Shown: positions 1-10,735 of the stretch, one piece after another
Layout: every line of letters begins with the position of its first letter
Position numbering within the stretch: the first letter of the stretch is position 1
Assembly (NCBI RefSeq): GCF_000577615.1
Contig: NZ_CBXX010000025.1
Coordinates: 1 to 64,000, forward strand
Length of the DNA stretch: 64,000 nt
Origin: Herbaspirillum sp. RV1423
GTDB lineage: Bacteria > Pseudomonadota > Gammaproteobacteria > Burkholderiales > Burkholderiaceae_D
Reading direction: 5' to 3'
Translations under genes and position numbers: made by a program
Notes under the pieces: generated by a model
What the model was told of the DNA's origin: nothing
Database searches by the model: none
The model's input: only the letters and a program-made list of their open reading frames with translations

Positions 1-3000
1 GCGGCAGCCGGCAAGGGAACGGTCGTCAATGTGGCGGCAGGCGTAAAGCTGGATGCCTCCGGCATGTGGAGCAATCTGCAGGTGAATCCGGATGACATCA
101 GCGGCATGCCGGCGATGAACGGCGGCACGGTGTCGGTGCGCGGCACACGCGACGTGCTGTTTGGCAAGGGCAGCCTGATTGACGTATCCTCGGGCGCGGC
201 CATGCTGGCGACCGGCAAGAGCAGTGGCGGCAAGGGGGGGGATCTGACGCTGCAAGCCAATGCCGGCAATGCCAGCGGCGGTAACCTGGCGTTCGATGGC
301 ATGTTCAAGGGCTATGGCGTCAATGGCGGCGGCACGCTGAGCCTGTCGGGCGGCAACGTGGTGATCGGTACGGCGGCCAATGCGGCCCTGGACACGCTGG
401 TGCTGGATGCCGCTTTCTTCAACAAGGGCTTTAGCCAATATCAGGTCACGGGCAGCAAGGGGCTGATGGTCAGCGACGGCGCCCAAGTCGATGTCAGCAT
501 GCCGGTGTACCGCTTCGGCGCCAATGCGGGTGCAGCTCTCAGCGTCGGCGACGGGCTGGAACTATGGACGCCGCCGTTGTATCAGGAGAACCCGTCCAAG
601 GGCGTACTGACGCAACGCAAAGGCGCGAGTCTGTTTCTGCAGGCCGGCAATCTAGATTCCAGTGCGGCCGATATGGCCAGCGTGCAGGCGGTGGTCGGCA
701 AAGGCGCGGTGATCAATGTCGATGCCGGTCAAAGCATCGGCATTGCCAGCATCGGCCAGTTGACAGTCGACGGCCGTCTCAATGCCTGGGGGGGGAAGAT
801 CACGCTGGGCGGCGTCAGCGTCAATCCGGGTGCGGCCGAAGGGGTGGAAGCAGGTGGTCATAGCCGCTCGATCTGGATTGGCGAGCAGGCTGTGCTGGAT
901 GTGGCGGCGCGCGCGGTGACCGCCACCGACATCAATGGACATCGTTACGGCCGGGTGCGCAATGGCGGCAGTATCGTCATCGGCGGCGAGATCAATGAGG
1001 CGGTCGGCAATGCTTCGGCAGCGAGTCTATTCGTCGTGGTACGCGACGGTGCGCTGCTCGACGCGTCCGGGACGCAAGCCATACTGGACGTCAATGGCAT
1101 GGGGGCAGTGAACGTGGCAAGTCAGGGCGGCAGTATTTCGCTGGCATCGAACAACGGTTTGTATCTCGATGGCGTACTCAGGGCCAATGCCGGTGGCGCC
1201 GGTGCGGCCGGCGGCACGCTCAATGTGGCGCTGGAGTCGCCGGTGTATAAATCGACTGCCGTCAGCAATGTACTCAATGCGCGGGAGTTGGTGCTGGCAC
1301 AAACGCAAAGCGCGGATCCCTTGACGGGGGTGAATGACCCGGCCCAAGCCGCGGCAACATTGACGTATGGTCATGGCGATTTGTCTGTGGCACAGGTGCA
1401 GGCCGGCGGCTTCGACAGCCTGTCATTGCTGAGCCAGGGCACTATCAGTTTGGCCGGCAATATCAATCTCAAGATGGCGCAGAACCTGCAACTGTACGGC
1501 GGCTTTACGCTGGCGGCGGGTGCTCCGGCCAGTTCCGACATCAATCTGGCGGCCAGCTATCTGCGCCTGGCCGGCACCAAGGCAGCCAGCCGCGATTCTT
1601 ACGTATCGGCGCGCGCGGTCGATACCGCGTCGCGCGCCATGAGCGCCGGGATCAGCGGTACTGCCAATCTGATTGATATTCGCGGCGACGTGCTGGTCAA
1701 TACCGATCGGTTGGAACTGGTCAGCGCCGACGATCTGCGTTTCCTCGGCATCAGCGATGGCTGGAATGGTACTAGCCCGACCACCTCGCTGACCAACCGC
1801 GGCGACATCGTGTTGCGCGCGGCCCAGTTGTATCCCGGCACTGGCGTGGGAGCGGTGGTCAGGGCAGGTTACAACAAGACCAAGAACGGTATCGTCAGTT
1901 ATGATCCGGCGCGCAGTCTGATCATCGGCCGCACTACCGATTATTTGCCGGCCATGCCATATTCTGCATTCGGTTTTTTGCAGTTGTTTTCCGCGCACGT
2001 GGAACAGGGCGGCATAGTACGCGCGCCGCTGGGTTATATCAGCCTTGGCACCACTGGTTTTGATGACAATAAAACCTTGAGCGTCAATTTGCTTGATCAC
2101 AGTCTGACCTCGGTCAGCGGTGCCGGTCTGATCATGCCGTATGGCGGCACTGTCGACGGCCAAAGCTGGAGCTATGACGGCAAGACGGTTAAATTCACCG
2201 GAGTCGGCAGCATGACCACTGGTGTGACCCTGGCCGGGGAGTCGGTGGCGGTCAAGTCGGGTGCGGTGCTTGATCTGTCGGGCGGCGGCGAATTGCTCGG
2301 TGCCGGTTTTGTCAGCGGTCGCGGCGGTTCCACCGATGCCCGCTTCAACCCGCTGCTGCAATACGCGGCCAACAGTAGTTTCACCTTGCCGGGCCTGACC
2401 ACCAATCCGGTGTATGCGATTGTGCCGGGCATGCAAGGCAACTACGCGCCGATCAGCGGCGAACATGGCGCGGTTGATCCGGCTATCGGCCGCCAGATCA
2501 CCATCGGCAGCGGCGTGCCTGGATTGCCGGCCGGCACATACACGCTGATGCCATCTACCTATGCCCTGATGCCGGGCGCGTTCCGGGTTGAAATCAACGG
2601 CATTGCCGGACAGGGCGGTTTTACTGCTGCGCAAGCGATGCGCAACGGTTCATGGTCGACTGCAGGCACTTTGTCGATTGCCGGCACCGATGTGCGCGAC
2701 AGCCTCGCCAGCCAGTTGATCGTGACGCCGGCCAAGGTGCTGCGTACCTATTCGCAATACAATGAAACCGGCTATACCGCATTCGCATTGGCAGATGCTG
2801 CGCGGCTTGGCGTTCCGCGACCGATGTTGCCGCTCGATGCCAGAACGCTGCAACTCGAATTACAGGACGGAGCGGGCGCCATTGCCTTTAAATTCGAGGG
2901 AGAAGGGCGCTTCAGCGCTGCGCCAGGCGGTTATGGCGGTACCGTGGCTGTCACCGTCAACAACGGCAATCATCGTATCGAGATCGTGCAAGCCGGCGCA

Positions 3001-6000
3001 CAACCCACGGCCGGTTTCAGCGGCGTGACACTGGAAGCCGACAGTCTCAACCGCATCGGTGCGGCGCGCATGCTGATCGGTGGCAAGACAGATGTACGAT
3101 ACGGCCAGAACGGCAACTACGTCGATTTCGGCAATGCGGCGTATGAAGTCGATCTGCGTTCCGGCGCACAGTTATACGCGCCGGAAGTATTCCTGTTCGC
3201 AGCCGATCCGCCATCGGGGCAAGGTCCCGGCCTGGTCAATATCGAGCAGGGCGCCGGCATCAGCACGCTGGGGCGCGGCAAGGCTGCCTACGACTCCAGC
3301 GATGGCTTCATTTATCGGGTGTCCGGTCACATGGTGGCAGCCTCCAACGGTTTGCTCAACGCTACGCCGAACAGCAGCATTTCGCAGGGTGGCGTCACCA
3401 TCGGTGGTTGTTCGTCGGGTGCTTGTACCGGTACTACCACGCTGTACTCGGAAGGCACCTTGCTGGCCTCCACCACCGGCAGTTTCGTGCTCGATGACGC
3501 GGTGCGCTATGGCACCCGCAACCTGACGCTGGCCGTCGGCGCGATCAATGCCGGTAGTGCCCAGGCGCTGGCCGACGCGAAAGCTGCCGGCATCCGTTCG
3601 GCCGGACTGGCCATGAATCAGGACGTGCTGAACCGGCTGTTGCGCGGAGACACCAGCACCGGTGCGCCGGCGATCCAGACGCTGGTCTTGAGTGCAGCCA
3701 ACAGCGTCAACTTTTATGGCGATGTGACGCTCGATACCTACGATGCGGTGACCGGCAAATCGACACTGGACCGGTTTGTGTTGACCACCCCGGCGATCTA
3801 TGGCTATGGCGGCGCCGGCACAGCGGCGACGATCCATACTGCCAACCTGATCTGGGGTGGTGCTGAAACGTCACCGTCCAGCATCATCGCCAATGGCGCC
3901 GGTACCGGCATCGGCACGCTCAACCTCAATACCGAGCGGCTGGAATTTGGTTTCGGCCCGTTCACGCAACCCAACAACATCAAGTCCTATGACCGTTTGG
4001 CACTCGGCTTTGCCAACGTCAATCTGAATGCCAGCGAACGTGTGACCGCTAATCAAAAGGGTAGCCTGTCGGTGTATCAGTCGCAAGGTACGTATCAGTC
4101 CGGCAGCGGTTTCCAGTACAGCGGCGGTAATCTGAACATCAGCACGCCATTGCTGACCGGCGCGGCCGGTTCGGTCAACAACATCGTCGTCGGCGGCAAC
4201 ATCAATCTGAGCGCGCCAATGGGCGCATCATTGCCGGCGCGCAGCAATGACGCGCTTGGTGCTGAAATCAGCTTGCATGGCAATAACGTGACGGTCGCCA
4301 CTACGGTGGCACTGCCGAGCGGCAAGCTGACGTTGATTGCCGATCAGGACCTGACACTGAGCGATGCGGCGCAGATTGATGTGGCCGGCGGCAAGATCCC
4401 GTTCAACGACATCGACAAATACAGTTGGGGTGGCACGGTCATTCTGGAAAGCCGTAACGGCGACATTCGTCAGGCGGCAGGATCGAGTATTGATCTGTCG
4501 GCGGTCAATAACAAGGGTGGCAGCCTGACGGCGACGGCGCTGGCCGATACCGCCGGCATGGTGGATCTGCAAGGCCGTATTCTCGGCGGCAGCAGCGGTT
4601 ACTACGATGCCGGCGGCACCATGGTGCCGTATCTGGCCGGCAGCGTCGAAGTACGGGCGCAAACACTGGGGTCGAGCGGCACGCTCAATAGTCAGTTTGC
4701 GGCACTCAATACACGCTTGAACGAAGGCAGTGTCTTCGGTGGCCGCAGCTTCCAGTTGAAGCAAGGCGATCTGGCCATTGGCAATGAGGTCAAGGCCAAT
4801 GCCGTCAATGTCTCGGTCGATAACGGCAGCCTGGCGGTCAACGGCGCGATTGACGCCAGCGGCGAGCGGGTCGGCACCATCCGTCTGGCGGCTACCAAGG
4901 GACTGACGATCGGCAGCAATGCGGTACTTGATGCACACAGCACGGTCTTGCGCGTGGACAGTTACGGCAAGATCATCGACAGCCCGAACCGCGCCATTGT
5001 TGAACTCAATTCCGGCAACGGCGTTTTGACATTGGCCAGCGGTGCGCAAATTGATTTGCGCCATGGCACCAATACGGCGGTCGGCAACGACGGTGTCGCA
5101 CGCGGCACGCTGGACCTCAACGCGGCGCGCATCGGCAGCAACGGCAAGCAAACTGACGCCGATGCCGCCACTTACGGCGACATCGCCATCGACGCGCGCG
5201 GCAGCCTCAACATTCGCGGCGCCAGGTCGATCGCGGTCAATGGCGTGCAGCGTTACGACGATGCGCCGCTGGGGACTGTCAAGGATGCCGCCGGCAATGA
5301 TGTGCTGGATGCCAATGGCAAGCCTGTGCTTGATCTGGCGGCCGGCGGTCGTCCGTATCAGGTCATCAATCAGGATTACCTGAAAGCGAAAGACAAGGAC
5401 AGCAACGACTTCATCAACGGCGCATTGGCCAACAGTAATCTGCTGACCGGCAAACTGTCCGGCCTCAATAACGCGACCTATGCCAATGCCTTGCATCTGC
5501 GTCCGGGCGTGGAAATCGTCAGCAATGCCGTCACCAATCCGGGCGGTGACATGGTGGTGCAGGGCGACCTTGACTTGTCGGGTTTCCGCTATGCCAGTCT
5601 CAACCCCAGGACACCCGTGGTCAACGGCGTCTACGGTTCCGGTGAAGTGGGCACGCTGACGCTGCGAGCGGCCGGTAATTTGGATATCTTTGGCAGTATC
5701 AATGATGGCTTTGCTCCACCGCCACCGACGCCGGACGACAAGGGGTGGATCCTGTTGTCCGGGCGCGACTTCACAGGCGGCGATATCGTGGTGCCTGGCA
5801 CCGGAGTGACGCTGGCCGACGGTTCCGGCTTCCCGGGCGGCACCACGCTCAACTACGATTTGCCGATCAAGGACTTCAGCATTTCGGGGGGCAGTCGTTT
5901 GCCGGTAGCGGCAACGCTGGCGCAAGATCTGACATTGCCGGCAGGTACCGTATTGGCAGCGGCGGTGCGTGATGCCGGCGGCAATATCCTGTTTGCCGCC

Positions 6001-9000
6001 GGGAGTTTGCTGAACACGGCGCAAACATTGGTGGCCGGCACCCAACTCGATGCAGGCACAGTATTGACCACGGCCACCGCGCTCAAGGCGATGACCTGGC
6101 CCAAGGGAGTGCCATTGCCCAAGGGGAATCTGCCGTTGAGCATGGTGCAGCTCAATGGCGACAAGGCGCTGGCGACCGGGTCGCTGATTCCCTCCGGTGC
6201 TGATGTCAAATTGCCGGGCGGGGCGGCGTCGGTAGCGTTGCGGCCGGAAGTGGGCGGGCGCCAGGGACAATTATGGGCGATTGCGCCGATGCTGGCCGAG
6301 GGCTCGCAGTCGTGGTCGATGCGGCTGGTAGCGGGAGCCGACCTTGGCGCCGCCGACAGCCGTACCGTGCAAACGCGGCCGGTTCATAGCGATCTGCGCC
6401 TGGCTGACAGCCATTACGGCATGTACGGTGTGGGAGCGCTGAGCAATGCGCGCTGGACGCAGGCCGGTGCAGATGAGATCGGCAGGTCCGATCTGGTGGG
6501 CGAGCCTATCGATCCGGCACTTGCGCAGTATAACTATGGGCTTAGCGTGAACGATTTGTGTAATGGAGATTACTCTTACGCATGCGCTTTCAGTGCTAAT
6601 CCTACCTATGACATGATGATAGGCAGCAGCCGTTTCAGCGTGCTCCGCACGGGCACAGGCGATCTGGAATTGCTGAGCGGCGGTAACTTGCGTATGGATT
6701 CGCTGTTCGGCGTGTATACCGCGGGTAGTTCGGCGGCTGCCACGTTTGCCAACGATCCTTACAACCAACCTAAGGGCCGCAACGCCAATGGCAAGGTATT
6801 GAGCGATCCGGATGGCACTCGCGAGTCATTGGTCGACGGCAGCGCCACCAGCGTTTACCGCGCCTGGTATCCCGATCAGGGCGGTAACCTGTTGCTCAAG
6901 GTCGGCGGCAACCTGAGTGGTGCGCAAATGATGCCGGTTACGGACCCCTCGGGTCATCCGAATCCGAGCGAATTGGGTTACGACACCACCAATGCCGGCA
7001 ACTGGCTGTGGCGCCAGGGTAGCGGCAGCGCCGCCACCGGCGGTGCTGCGCAGCCGACCGCGTGGTGGATCAATTTCGGCAGTTATACTGCGCTCCAGGG
7101 TAACGCCGACAAGATGGTTGGTTTTACCGGTTTCGGTACGCTGGGCGGCGGCAATCTCAACGTGCAGGTCATCGGCGACGCCGGTTTTCTGAGCCCGATG
7201 GTTGGCAGCAGTTTTGCCAACGGCATCAATCCGCGCAGCCAGGGGCTGGTGCTGGCGGTGGGCAGCACCGGTCGCGTTGCGGCCGATGGCAGTGTGCAAT
7301 TGACCGGCGGCGGCGACCTCGATGTGCGCGTCGGCGGCACGCTCAATCCGGGCAGCGATGCCTATCAGAGCCACCTGAACGGCGCCGCGGTCAATCTGCG
7401 CGGCAATGTGCAACTGAGCAGCGCGCAACTGGGCAGCTTACCGCTGAGCTATGACAGCAGGTATACGCTGCCAAGGGAAAGCCGCGCCAGCGATCCATTC
7501 ACGGCTGCGCGCGGTCGCGCTTATGGCGGCTTGACGCTGGTACCGGGTGACGCCGTTTTCAATATCGACACGCTCGGCGATCTGGTGGTGCAGGACGTAG
7601 CTGACCCGGGCCGGGTGACGTCGATGAACGCTTCGCCGTTCATTAGCAGCGCCGGCGTGAATGGTCGCGGTCAGAGTTGGTTTACGTTGTGGACCGCGCA
7701 CACTGCGCTGAATCTGTTTTCGGCCGGCGGCAATCTGGCGCCGTATACTCAGGGCCTAGGCACCATCTCGGACGATGCCGTACTGTATCCGTCCATTGTC
7801 AGGGCGGTCGCTGCCAGCGGCAGCCTGTACTACGGTAAGGCGACCAGAGATCCGCGACTGGACGACACAGAGTCGCTTGCGCCTATGGTGCTGGCGCCGG
7901 GAGCCAATGGCCAGTTGCAATTCCTGGCGGCCGGTTCCATCTATGCCGCCGGTTTTTCCGTGAGCCAGTCGGGGGCGCCGGTCAGCGCACTGGCAACCCC
8001 GCAACAACCTGCCTTCGCCGGTTGGGTCGACAGCGTGTCTTTGTTTGCGCCGGTGAGCACCAATGTATCTCCGTTGGGAAATCCGCTCTCTTCTCAGATT
8101 TTCCCGTTGTTCGTATTCGGCGCAGACAGCGCCGCCGGCCAGCTTGCCGGCAATGCTGACCCGGCCCGCTTTTATGCACTCAGTGGCGACTTGGTCGGCG
8201 TCAGTAGCGGGCGCATCCTCAGCTATGCCGATCGCAACAAACAGAATGGCCGGGTGTTGCCGCGTTTCGGCCAAACTTGGTATGAGGGCGCGCAGCCGGT
8301 GTGGATGATGGCCGGACGCGATATCGTCGGCAGCGGTAACTTCCTGGCACAGCCGGATGTACAGCCCGACGGCAGCGACAGCATGTTGTCTGGTATCGGC
8401 AATCTGTTCGTGCACACCCGGGCCACCGACGTGTCGGTGGTGTCGGCCGGTCGTGACATTCTGTATAGCTCGTTCAATGTAGCTGGTCCGGGCACGCTGG
8501 AAATCACGGCCGGCCGAAACATCCTGATGCAAGACAAGGGCGCGGTCACCAGCATTGGCGCGATTGTGCCGGGGGATACCCGGCCCGGGGCCGGCATCGT
8601 GATGCAAGCCGGGGTCGGCAGCGGCGGCCTCGATTACCTGCGTTTCGTGATGCCGTATCTGGACCCGGCCAATCTGGCGCAGAACGGCGTGCCGCTAGCC
8701 GATCAAAGTGGCAAGGTGGCCAAGACTTACGAGGCGGAGCTGGTGGCGTGGCTCAGTCAACGGTATGGCTTCAGTGGCGACGGCGCGGCGGCGCGTGCTT
8801 ATTATCTGGCGCTGCCGCCGGAGCAGCAGCGCGTGTTTGCGCGCACCGTGTATTTTGCCGAGTTGCAGGCCGGCGGTCGTGAATACAACGATGTCAACAG
8901 TCCGCGTTACGGCAACTACCTGCGTGGTCGCAACGCCATTGCGGCACTGGCGCCGGGGCGCGATGCCAACGGCAAGCCGGTCTCGTATGCCGGCGACATC

Positions 9001-9888
9001 ATCATGTACAAGGGGATGTATACCTATCAAAATCCAGGCAACGGCCAGGTTACGAACACTCCGCGCAGTGGCTACGTACGCACCCTGTTCGGCGGCGACA
9101 TCCAGATGCTGACCCCGGGAGGGCAGATCGTGCTGGGCATTGAAGGCGCAGCGCCGACCAGCACTTCCGGCGTCATCACGCAAGGCTCCGGCAATATCCA
9201 ACTGTTTGCCAAGGACAGCATCCTGCTCGGCCAGAGCAGGGTCATGACCACCTTCGGCGGCTCCATCCTGGGTTGGTCGGCGACCGGCGACATCAACGCC
9301 GGTCGCGGTTCGAAGACGACGGTGGTCTATACACCGCCCAAACGCGTCTATGACCAATGGGGCAACGTGACCTTGTCGTCGGACGTGCCGAGCACCGGTG
9401 CCGGTATCGCTACGCTGGCGCCGATTCCGGAAGTCCCGGCTGGGGACATCGACCTGATCGCGCCGCTGGGCACCATCGATGCCGGTGAAGCGGGCATCCG
9501 CGTCTCGGGCAACGTCAATCTGGCGGCGCTGCAGGTGATCAACGCCGCGAATATTCAGGTCAAGGGTGAGTCAGTCGGGATTCCGACGATTGCGGCAGTC
9601 AACGTCGGCGCACTGACCAACGCCAGCGCGGCGGTGAGTTCGGCGGCGAGCGCGGCGCAGGAGTCGGTGCAGCGCGCCCGCAATGAAGCGCGCCAGGCCT
9701 TGCCGTCGATTTTCACGGTGCGCGTGCTCGGTTTCGGTAACGAGAGCAGCGGTACGGAAAACCGTCCCGTGCCGGTCGGTGCGGGCTATCAAAACGGCAG
9801 CGCTTTTCAAGTCCTCGGGCAGGGGGAGTTGACCCCGGCACAACGTTCCAGACTGACCGACACCGAGCGGCGCAATTTGACGCAATAA
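1..9888 (+). CDS. Filamentous haemagglutinin-like giant exoprotein with DUF3739-type C-terminus (5' end missing)
   Basis: The reading frame is open from base 1, so the gene starts upstream of the window; at least 3,295 residues are visible. The protein is made almost wholly of Gly/Asn/Ala/Ser/Leu-rich, short beta-strand-like repeats (recurring LDASG, GGxLxL, AGGNL and similar), as in beta-helical adhesins of the FhaB/two-partner-secretion class. The last ~150 residues, with GDINAGRGSKT, DAGEAGIRVSGN and a C-terminal IFTVRVLGFG segment, resemble the DUF3739 region found at the end of many betaproteobacterial haemagglutinin-like proteins. Cysteines are very rare and no C-terminal beta-barrel or CdiA-type toxin domain is seen, which fits a secreted or surface-bound adhesin rather than an autotransporter or contact-dependent toxin. 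The N-terminal TPS secretion domain should lie upstream. Family assignment is good; ligand and role are unknown. Confidence 0.9.
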   Translation, partial: AAAGKGTVVNVAAGVKLDASGMWSNLQVNPDDISGMPAMNGGTVSVRGTRDVLFGKGSLIDVSSGAAMLATGKSSGGKGGDLTLQANAGNASGGNLAFDGMFKGYGVNGGGTLSLSGGNVVIGTAANAALDTLVLDAAFFNKGFSQYQVTGSKGLMVSDGAQVDVSMPVYRFGANAGAALSVGDGLELWTPPLYQENPSKGVLTQRKGASLFLQAGNLDSSAADMASVQAVVGKGAVINVDAGQSIGIASIGQLTVDGRLNAWGGKITLGGVSVNPGAAEGVEAGGHSRSIWIGEQAVLDVAARAVTATDINGHRYGRVRNGGSIVIGGEINEAVGNASAASLFVVVRDGALLDASGTQAILDVNGMGAVNVASQGGSISLASNNGLYLDGVLRANAGGAGAAGGTLNVALESPVYKSTAVSNVLNARELVLAQTQSADPLTGVNDPAQAAATLTYGHGDLSVAQVQAGGFDSLSLLSQGTISLAGNINLKMAQNLQLYGGFTLAAGAPASSDINLAASYLRLAGTKAASRDSYVSARAVDTASRAMSAGISGTANLIDIRGDVLVNTDRLELVSADDLRFLGISDGWNGTSPTTSLTNRGDIVLRAAQLYPGTGVGAVVRAGYNKTKNGIVSYDPARSLIIGRTTDYLPAMPYSAFGFLQLFSAHVEQGGIVRAPLGYISLGTTGFDDNKTLSVNLLDHSLTSVSGAGLIMPYGGTVDGQSWSYDGKTVKFTGVGSMTTGVTLAGESVAVKSGAVLDLSGGGELLGAGFVSGRGGSTDARFNPLLQYAANSSFTLPGLTTNPVYAIVPGMQGNYAPISGEHGAVDPAIGRQITIGSGVPGLPAGTYTLMPSTYALMPGAFRVEINGIAGQGGFTAAQAMRNGSWSTAGTLSIAGTDVRDSLASQLIVTPAKVLRTYSQYNETGYTAFALADAARLGVPRPMLPLDARTLQLELQDGAGAIAFKFEGEGRFSAAPGGYGGTVAVTVNNGNHRIEIVQAGAQPTAGFSGVTLEADSLNRIGAARMLIGGKTDVRYGQNGNYVDFGNAAYEVDLRSGAQLYAPEVFLFAADPPSGQGPGLVNIEQGAGISTLGRGKAAYDSSDGFIYRVSGHMVAASNGLLNATPNSSISQGGVTIGGCSSGACTGTTTLYSEGTLLASTTGSFVLDDAVRYGTRNLTLAVGAINAGSAQALADAKAAGIRSAGLAMNQDVLNRLLRGDTSTGAPAIQTLVLSAANSVNFYGDVTLDTYDAVTGKSTLDRFVLTTPAIYGYGGAGTAATIHTANLIWGGAETSPSSIIANGAGTGIGTLNLNTERLEFGFGPFTQPNNIKSYDRLALGFANVNLNASERVTANQKGSLSVYQSQGTYQSGSGFQYSGGNLNISTPLLTGAAGSVNNIVVGGNINLSAPMGASLPARSNDALGAEISLHGNNVTVATTVALPSGKLTLIADQDLTLSDAAQIDVAGGKIPFNDIDKYSWGGTVILESRNGDIRQAAGSSIDLSAVNNKGGSLTATALADTAGMVDLQGRILGGSSGYYDAGGTMVPYLAGSVEVRAQTLGSSGTLNSQFAALNTRLNEGSVFGGRSFQLKQGDLAIGNEVKANAVNVSVDNGSLAVNGAIDASGERVGTIRLAATKGLTIGSNAVLDAHSTVLRVDSYGKIIDSPNRAIVELNSGNGVLTLASGAQIDLRHGTNTAVGNDGVARGTLDLNAARIGSNGKQTDADAATYGDIAIDARGSLNIRGARSIAVNGVQRYDDAPLGTVKDAAGNDVLDANGKPVLDLAAGGRPYQVINQDYLKAKDKDSNDFINGALANSNLLTGKLSGLNNATYANALHLRPGVEIVSNAVTNPGGDMVVQGDLDLSGFRYASLNPRTPVVNGVYGSGEVGTLTLRAAGNLDIFGSINDGFAPPPPTPDDKGWILLSGRDFTGGDIVVPGTGVTLADGSGFPGGTTLNYDLPIKDFSISGGSRLPVAATLAQDLTLPAGTVLAAAVRDAGGNILFAAGSLLNTAQTLVAGTQLDAGTVLTTATALKAMTWPKGVPLPKGNLPLSMVQLNGDKALATGSLIPSGADVKLPGGAASVALRPEVGGRQGQLWAIAPMLAEGSQSWSMRLVAGADLGAADSRTVQTRPVHSDLRLADSHYGMYGVGALSNARWTQAGADEIGRSDLVGEPIDPALAQYNYGLSVNDLCNGDYSYACAFSANPTYDMMIGSSRFSVLRTGTGDLELLSGGNLRMDSLFGVYTAGSSAAATFANDPYNQPKGRNANGKVLSDPDGTRESLVDGSATSVYRAWYPDQGGNLLLKVGGNLSGAQMMPVTDPSGHPNPSELGYDTTNAGNWLWRQGSGSAATGGAAQPTAWWINFGSYTALQGNADKMVGFTGFGTLGGGNLNVQVIGDAGFLSPMVGSSFANGINPRSQGLVLAVGSTGRVAADGSVQLTGGGDLDVRVGGTLNPGSDAYQSHLNGAAVNLRGNVQLSSAQLGSLPLSYDSRYTLPRESRASDPFTAARGRAYGGLTLVPGDAVFNIDTLGDLVVQDVADPGRVTSMNASPFISSAGVNGRGQSWFTLWTAHTALNLFSAGGNLAPYTQGLGTISDDAVLYPSIVRAVAASGSLYYGKATRDPRLDDTESLAPMVLAPGANGQLQFLAAGSIYAAGFSVSQSGAPVSALATPQQPAFAGWVDSVSLFAPVSTNVSPLGNPLSSQIFPLFVFGADSAAGQLAGNADPARFYALSGDLVGVSSGRILSYADRNKQNGRVLPRFGQTWYEGAQPVWMMAGRDIVGSGNFLAQPDVQPDGSDSMLSGIGNLFVHTRATDVSVVSAGRDILYSSFNVAGPGTLEITAGRNILMQDKGAVTSIGAIVPGDTRPGAGIVMQAGVGSGGLDYLRFVMPYLDPANLAQNGVPLADQSGKVAKTYEAELVAWLSQRYGFSGDGAAARAYYLALPPEQQRVFARTVYFAELQAGGREYNDVNSPRYGNYLRGRNAIAALAPGRDANGKPVSYAGDIIMYKGMYTYQNPGNGQVTNTPRSGYVRTLFGGDIQMLTPGGQIVLGIEGAAPTSTSGVITQGSGNIQLFAKDSILLGQSRVMTTFGGSILGWSATGDINAGRGSKTTVVYTPPKRVYDQWGNVTLSSDVPSTGAGIATLAPIPEVPAGDIDLIAPLGTIDAGEAGIRVSGNVNLAALQVINAANIQVKGESVGIPTIAAVNVGALTNASAAVSSAASAAQESVQRARNEARQALPSIFTVRVLGFGNESSGTENRPVPVGAGYQNGSAFQVLGQGELTPAQRSRLTDTERRNLTQ

Positions 9889-10408
9889 CCGGGGGAAGAG
9901 AGAAAACAAGCGATGCAGGCGCATGAAAATGCGTTCCTGCAACGCGCCGGGCTGGCATTCAGCAACAGGCAAGCGGTGTACGTGCCTTCTTCGCCCGGCC
10001 CCATCCAGGGGCTTCAATGAGGAAGGGCACGTGCTTGCATCGTCGTACGCAGCGCAGATTGTTTTGAGAAAATTTAATGGTTCGATCTTCTAAATTGAGC
10101 CTGATTCCGCATGTCGCGACAAAGCGCATTCCGCTGCGCGGCCGCAGCCATGACCGTCAGGTCGCGCACCGTACTCACCTTTAATTCAAGGGGGATAAAG
10201 CTTCCATTGACGATTTCTTCCGGTCCGAAGAGTTGGCGTTGTTTTGAGTCCTGTATAGTAGGCAATCTTGCTAGCGTTATGCGCTCAGCGGCGATCGGGC
10301 CAGGCTGTCAAAGTGACAATGTCTCACGGAGTTGGCGACACGGGCGTTCATTCCTTCGCAAGCCGCGCATGTTTGCATCGCGAAGCTACGCCGACAGGAG
10401 AAATCGAG
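9889..10408. other. 520-bp intergenic region after the exoprotein gene
   Basis: No credible gene is seen. The region holds a long imperfect inverted repeat just after the exoprotein stop (listed separately) and AT-richer DNA upstream of the small gene at 10409. An upstream in-frame extension of that small gene (to 10268) exists but has no ribosome-binding site. Confidence 0.5.
9969..10038 (+). terminator. Long imperfect stem-loop after the exoprotein gene
   Basis: The left arm runs GCAAGC, then TACGTGCC and TTCTTC; the right arm runs GAGGAA, GGGCACGTGC and TTGC, with an inner GGCCCC/GGGGCT stem. Together they can fold into an extended hairpin about 80 bp past the stop codon. There is no clear T-run, so it may be a factor-dependent terminator or an mRNA-stabilising structure rather than a classic intrinsic terminator. 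Confidence 0.4.
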
Positions 10409-10735
10409 ATGAAAGACGTTCATGACCGCTTCTGGGTTCCTGAAGCCAACTTGCGTGCGGCAGAAAAATCGGCGAGGAAGAACGCCAAAAGAAAATTCCA
10501 TGGTGCCGTCGCGGTTTTCAACAGCTATGTACCTACAAGAAAAGAAATTACCTCGCTTCCGCTGGTTGAAGTCAGGAAGATCCTGGTCGAATGGATGTTG
10601 CACAGCGTGACCGAGATCATCCCCAGCCGCGCGCAAATCAGCGAAGTGAAATCGATTCTGTTGAGCAGGAGTGATATCACAGGGGACTCGGAATTGGTCG
10701 TTATGTGTGACTGCTACCTCCGGAACGACAACTGA
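10409..10735 (+). CDS. Hypothetical protein, 108 aa
   Basis: The ATG at 10409 is preceded by ACAGGAG at good spacing, which sets the start (MKDVHDRFWVPEANL...). The product is a small, charged, probably cytoplasmic protein without signal peptide or membrane segment. It has a basic N-terminal third (KSARKNAKRKFHG) and two predicted amphipathic helices (LPLVEVRKILVEWMLHSV and SRAQISEVKSILLSR). I do not recognise a family. It stands alone between the exoprotein and the protease gene. The clear ribosome-binding site and protein-like composition support a real gene, but no function can be given. Confidence 0.55.
   Translation: MKDVHDRFWVPEANLRAAEKSARKNAKRKFHGAVAVFNSYVPTRKEITSLPLVEVRKILVEWMLHSVTEIIPSRAQISEVKSILLSRSDITGDSELVVMCDCYLRNDN

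Noticed and set aside
4228-6270. A 680-codon minus-strand open frame inside the exoprotein gene
   Set aside because: It mirrors the repetitive exoprotein codons and has an Arg/His/Gln-rich composition unlike a real protein.
9000-9888. A C-terminal contact-dependent toxin (CdiA-CT) in the exoprotein, with the 108-aa protein as immunity
   Set aside because: No VENN/pretoxin motif or toxin-like end is present; the C-terminus is of the DUF3739 type.
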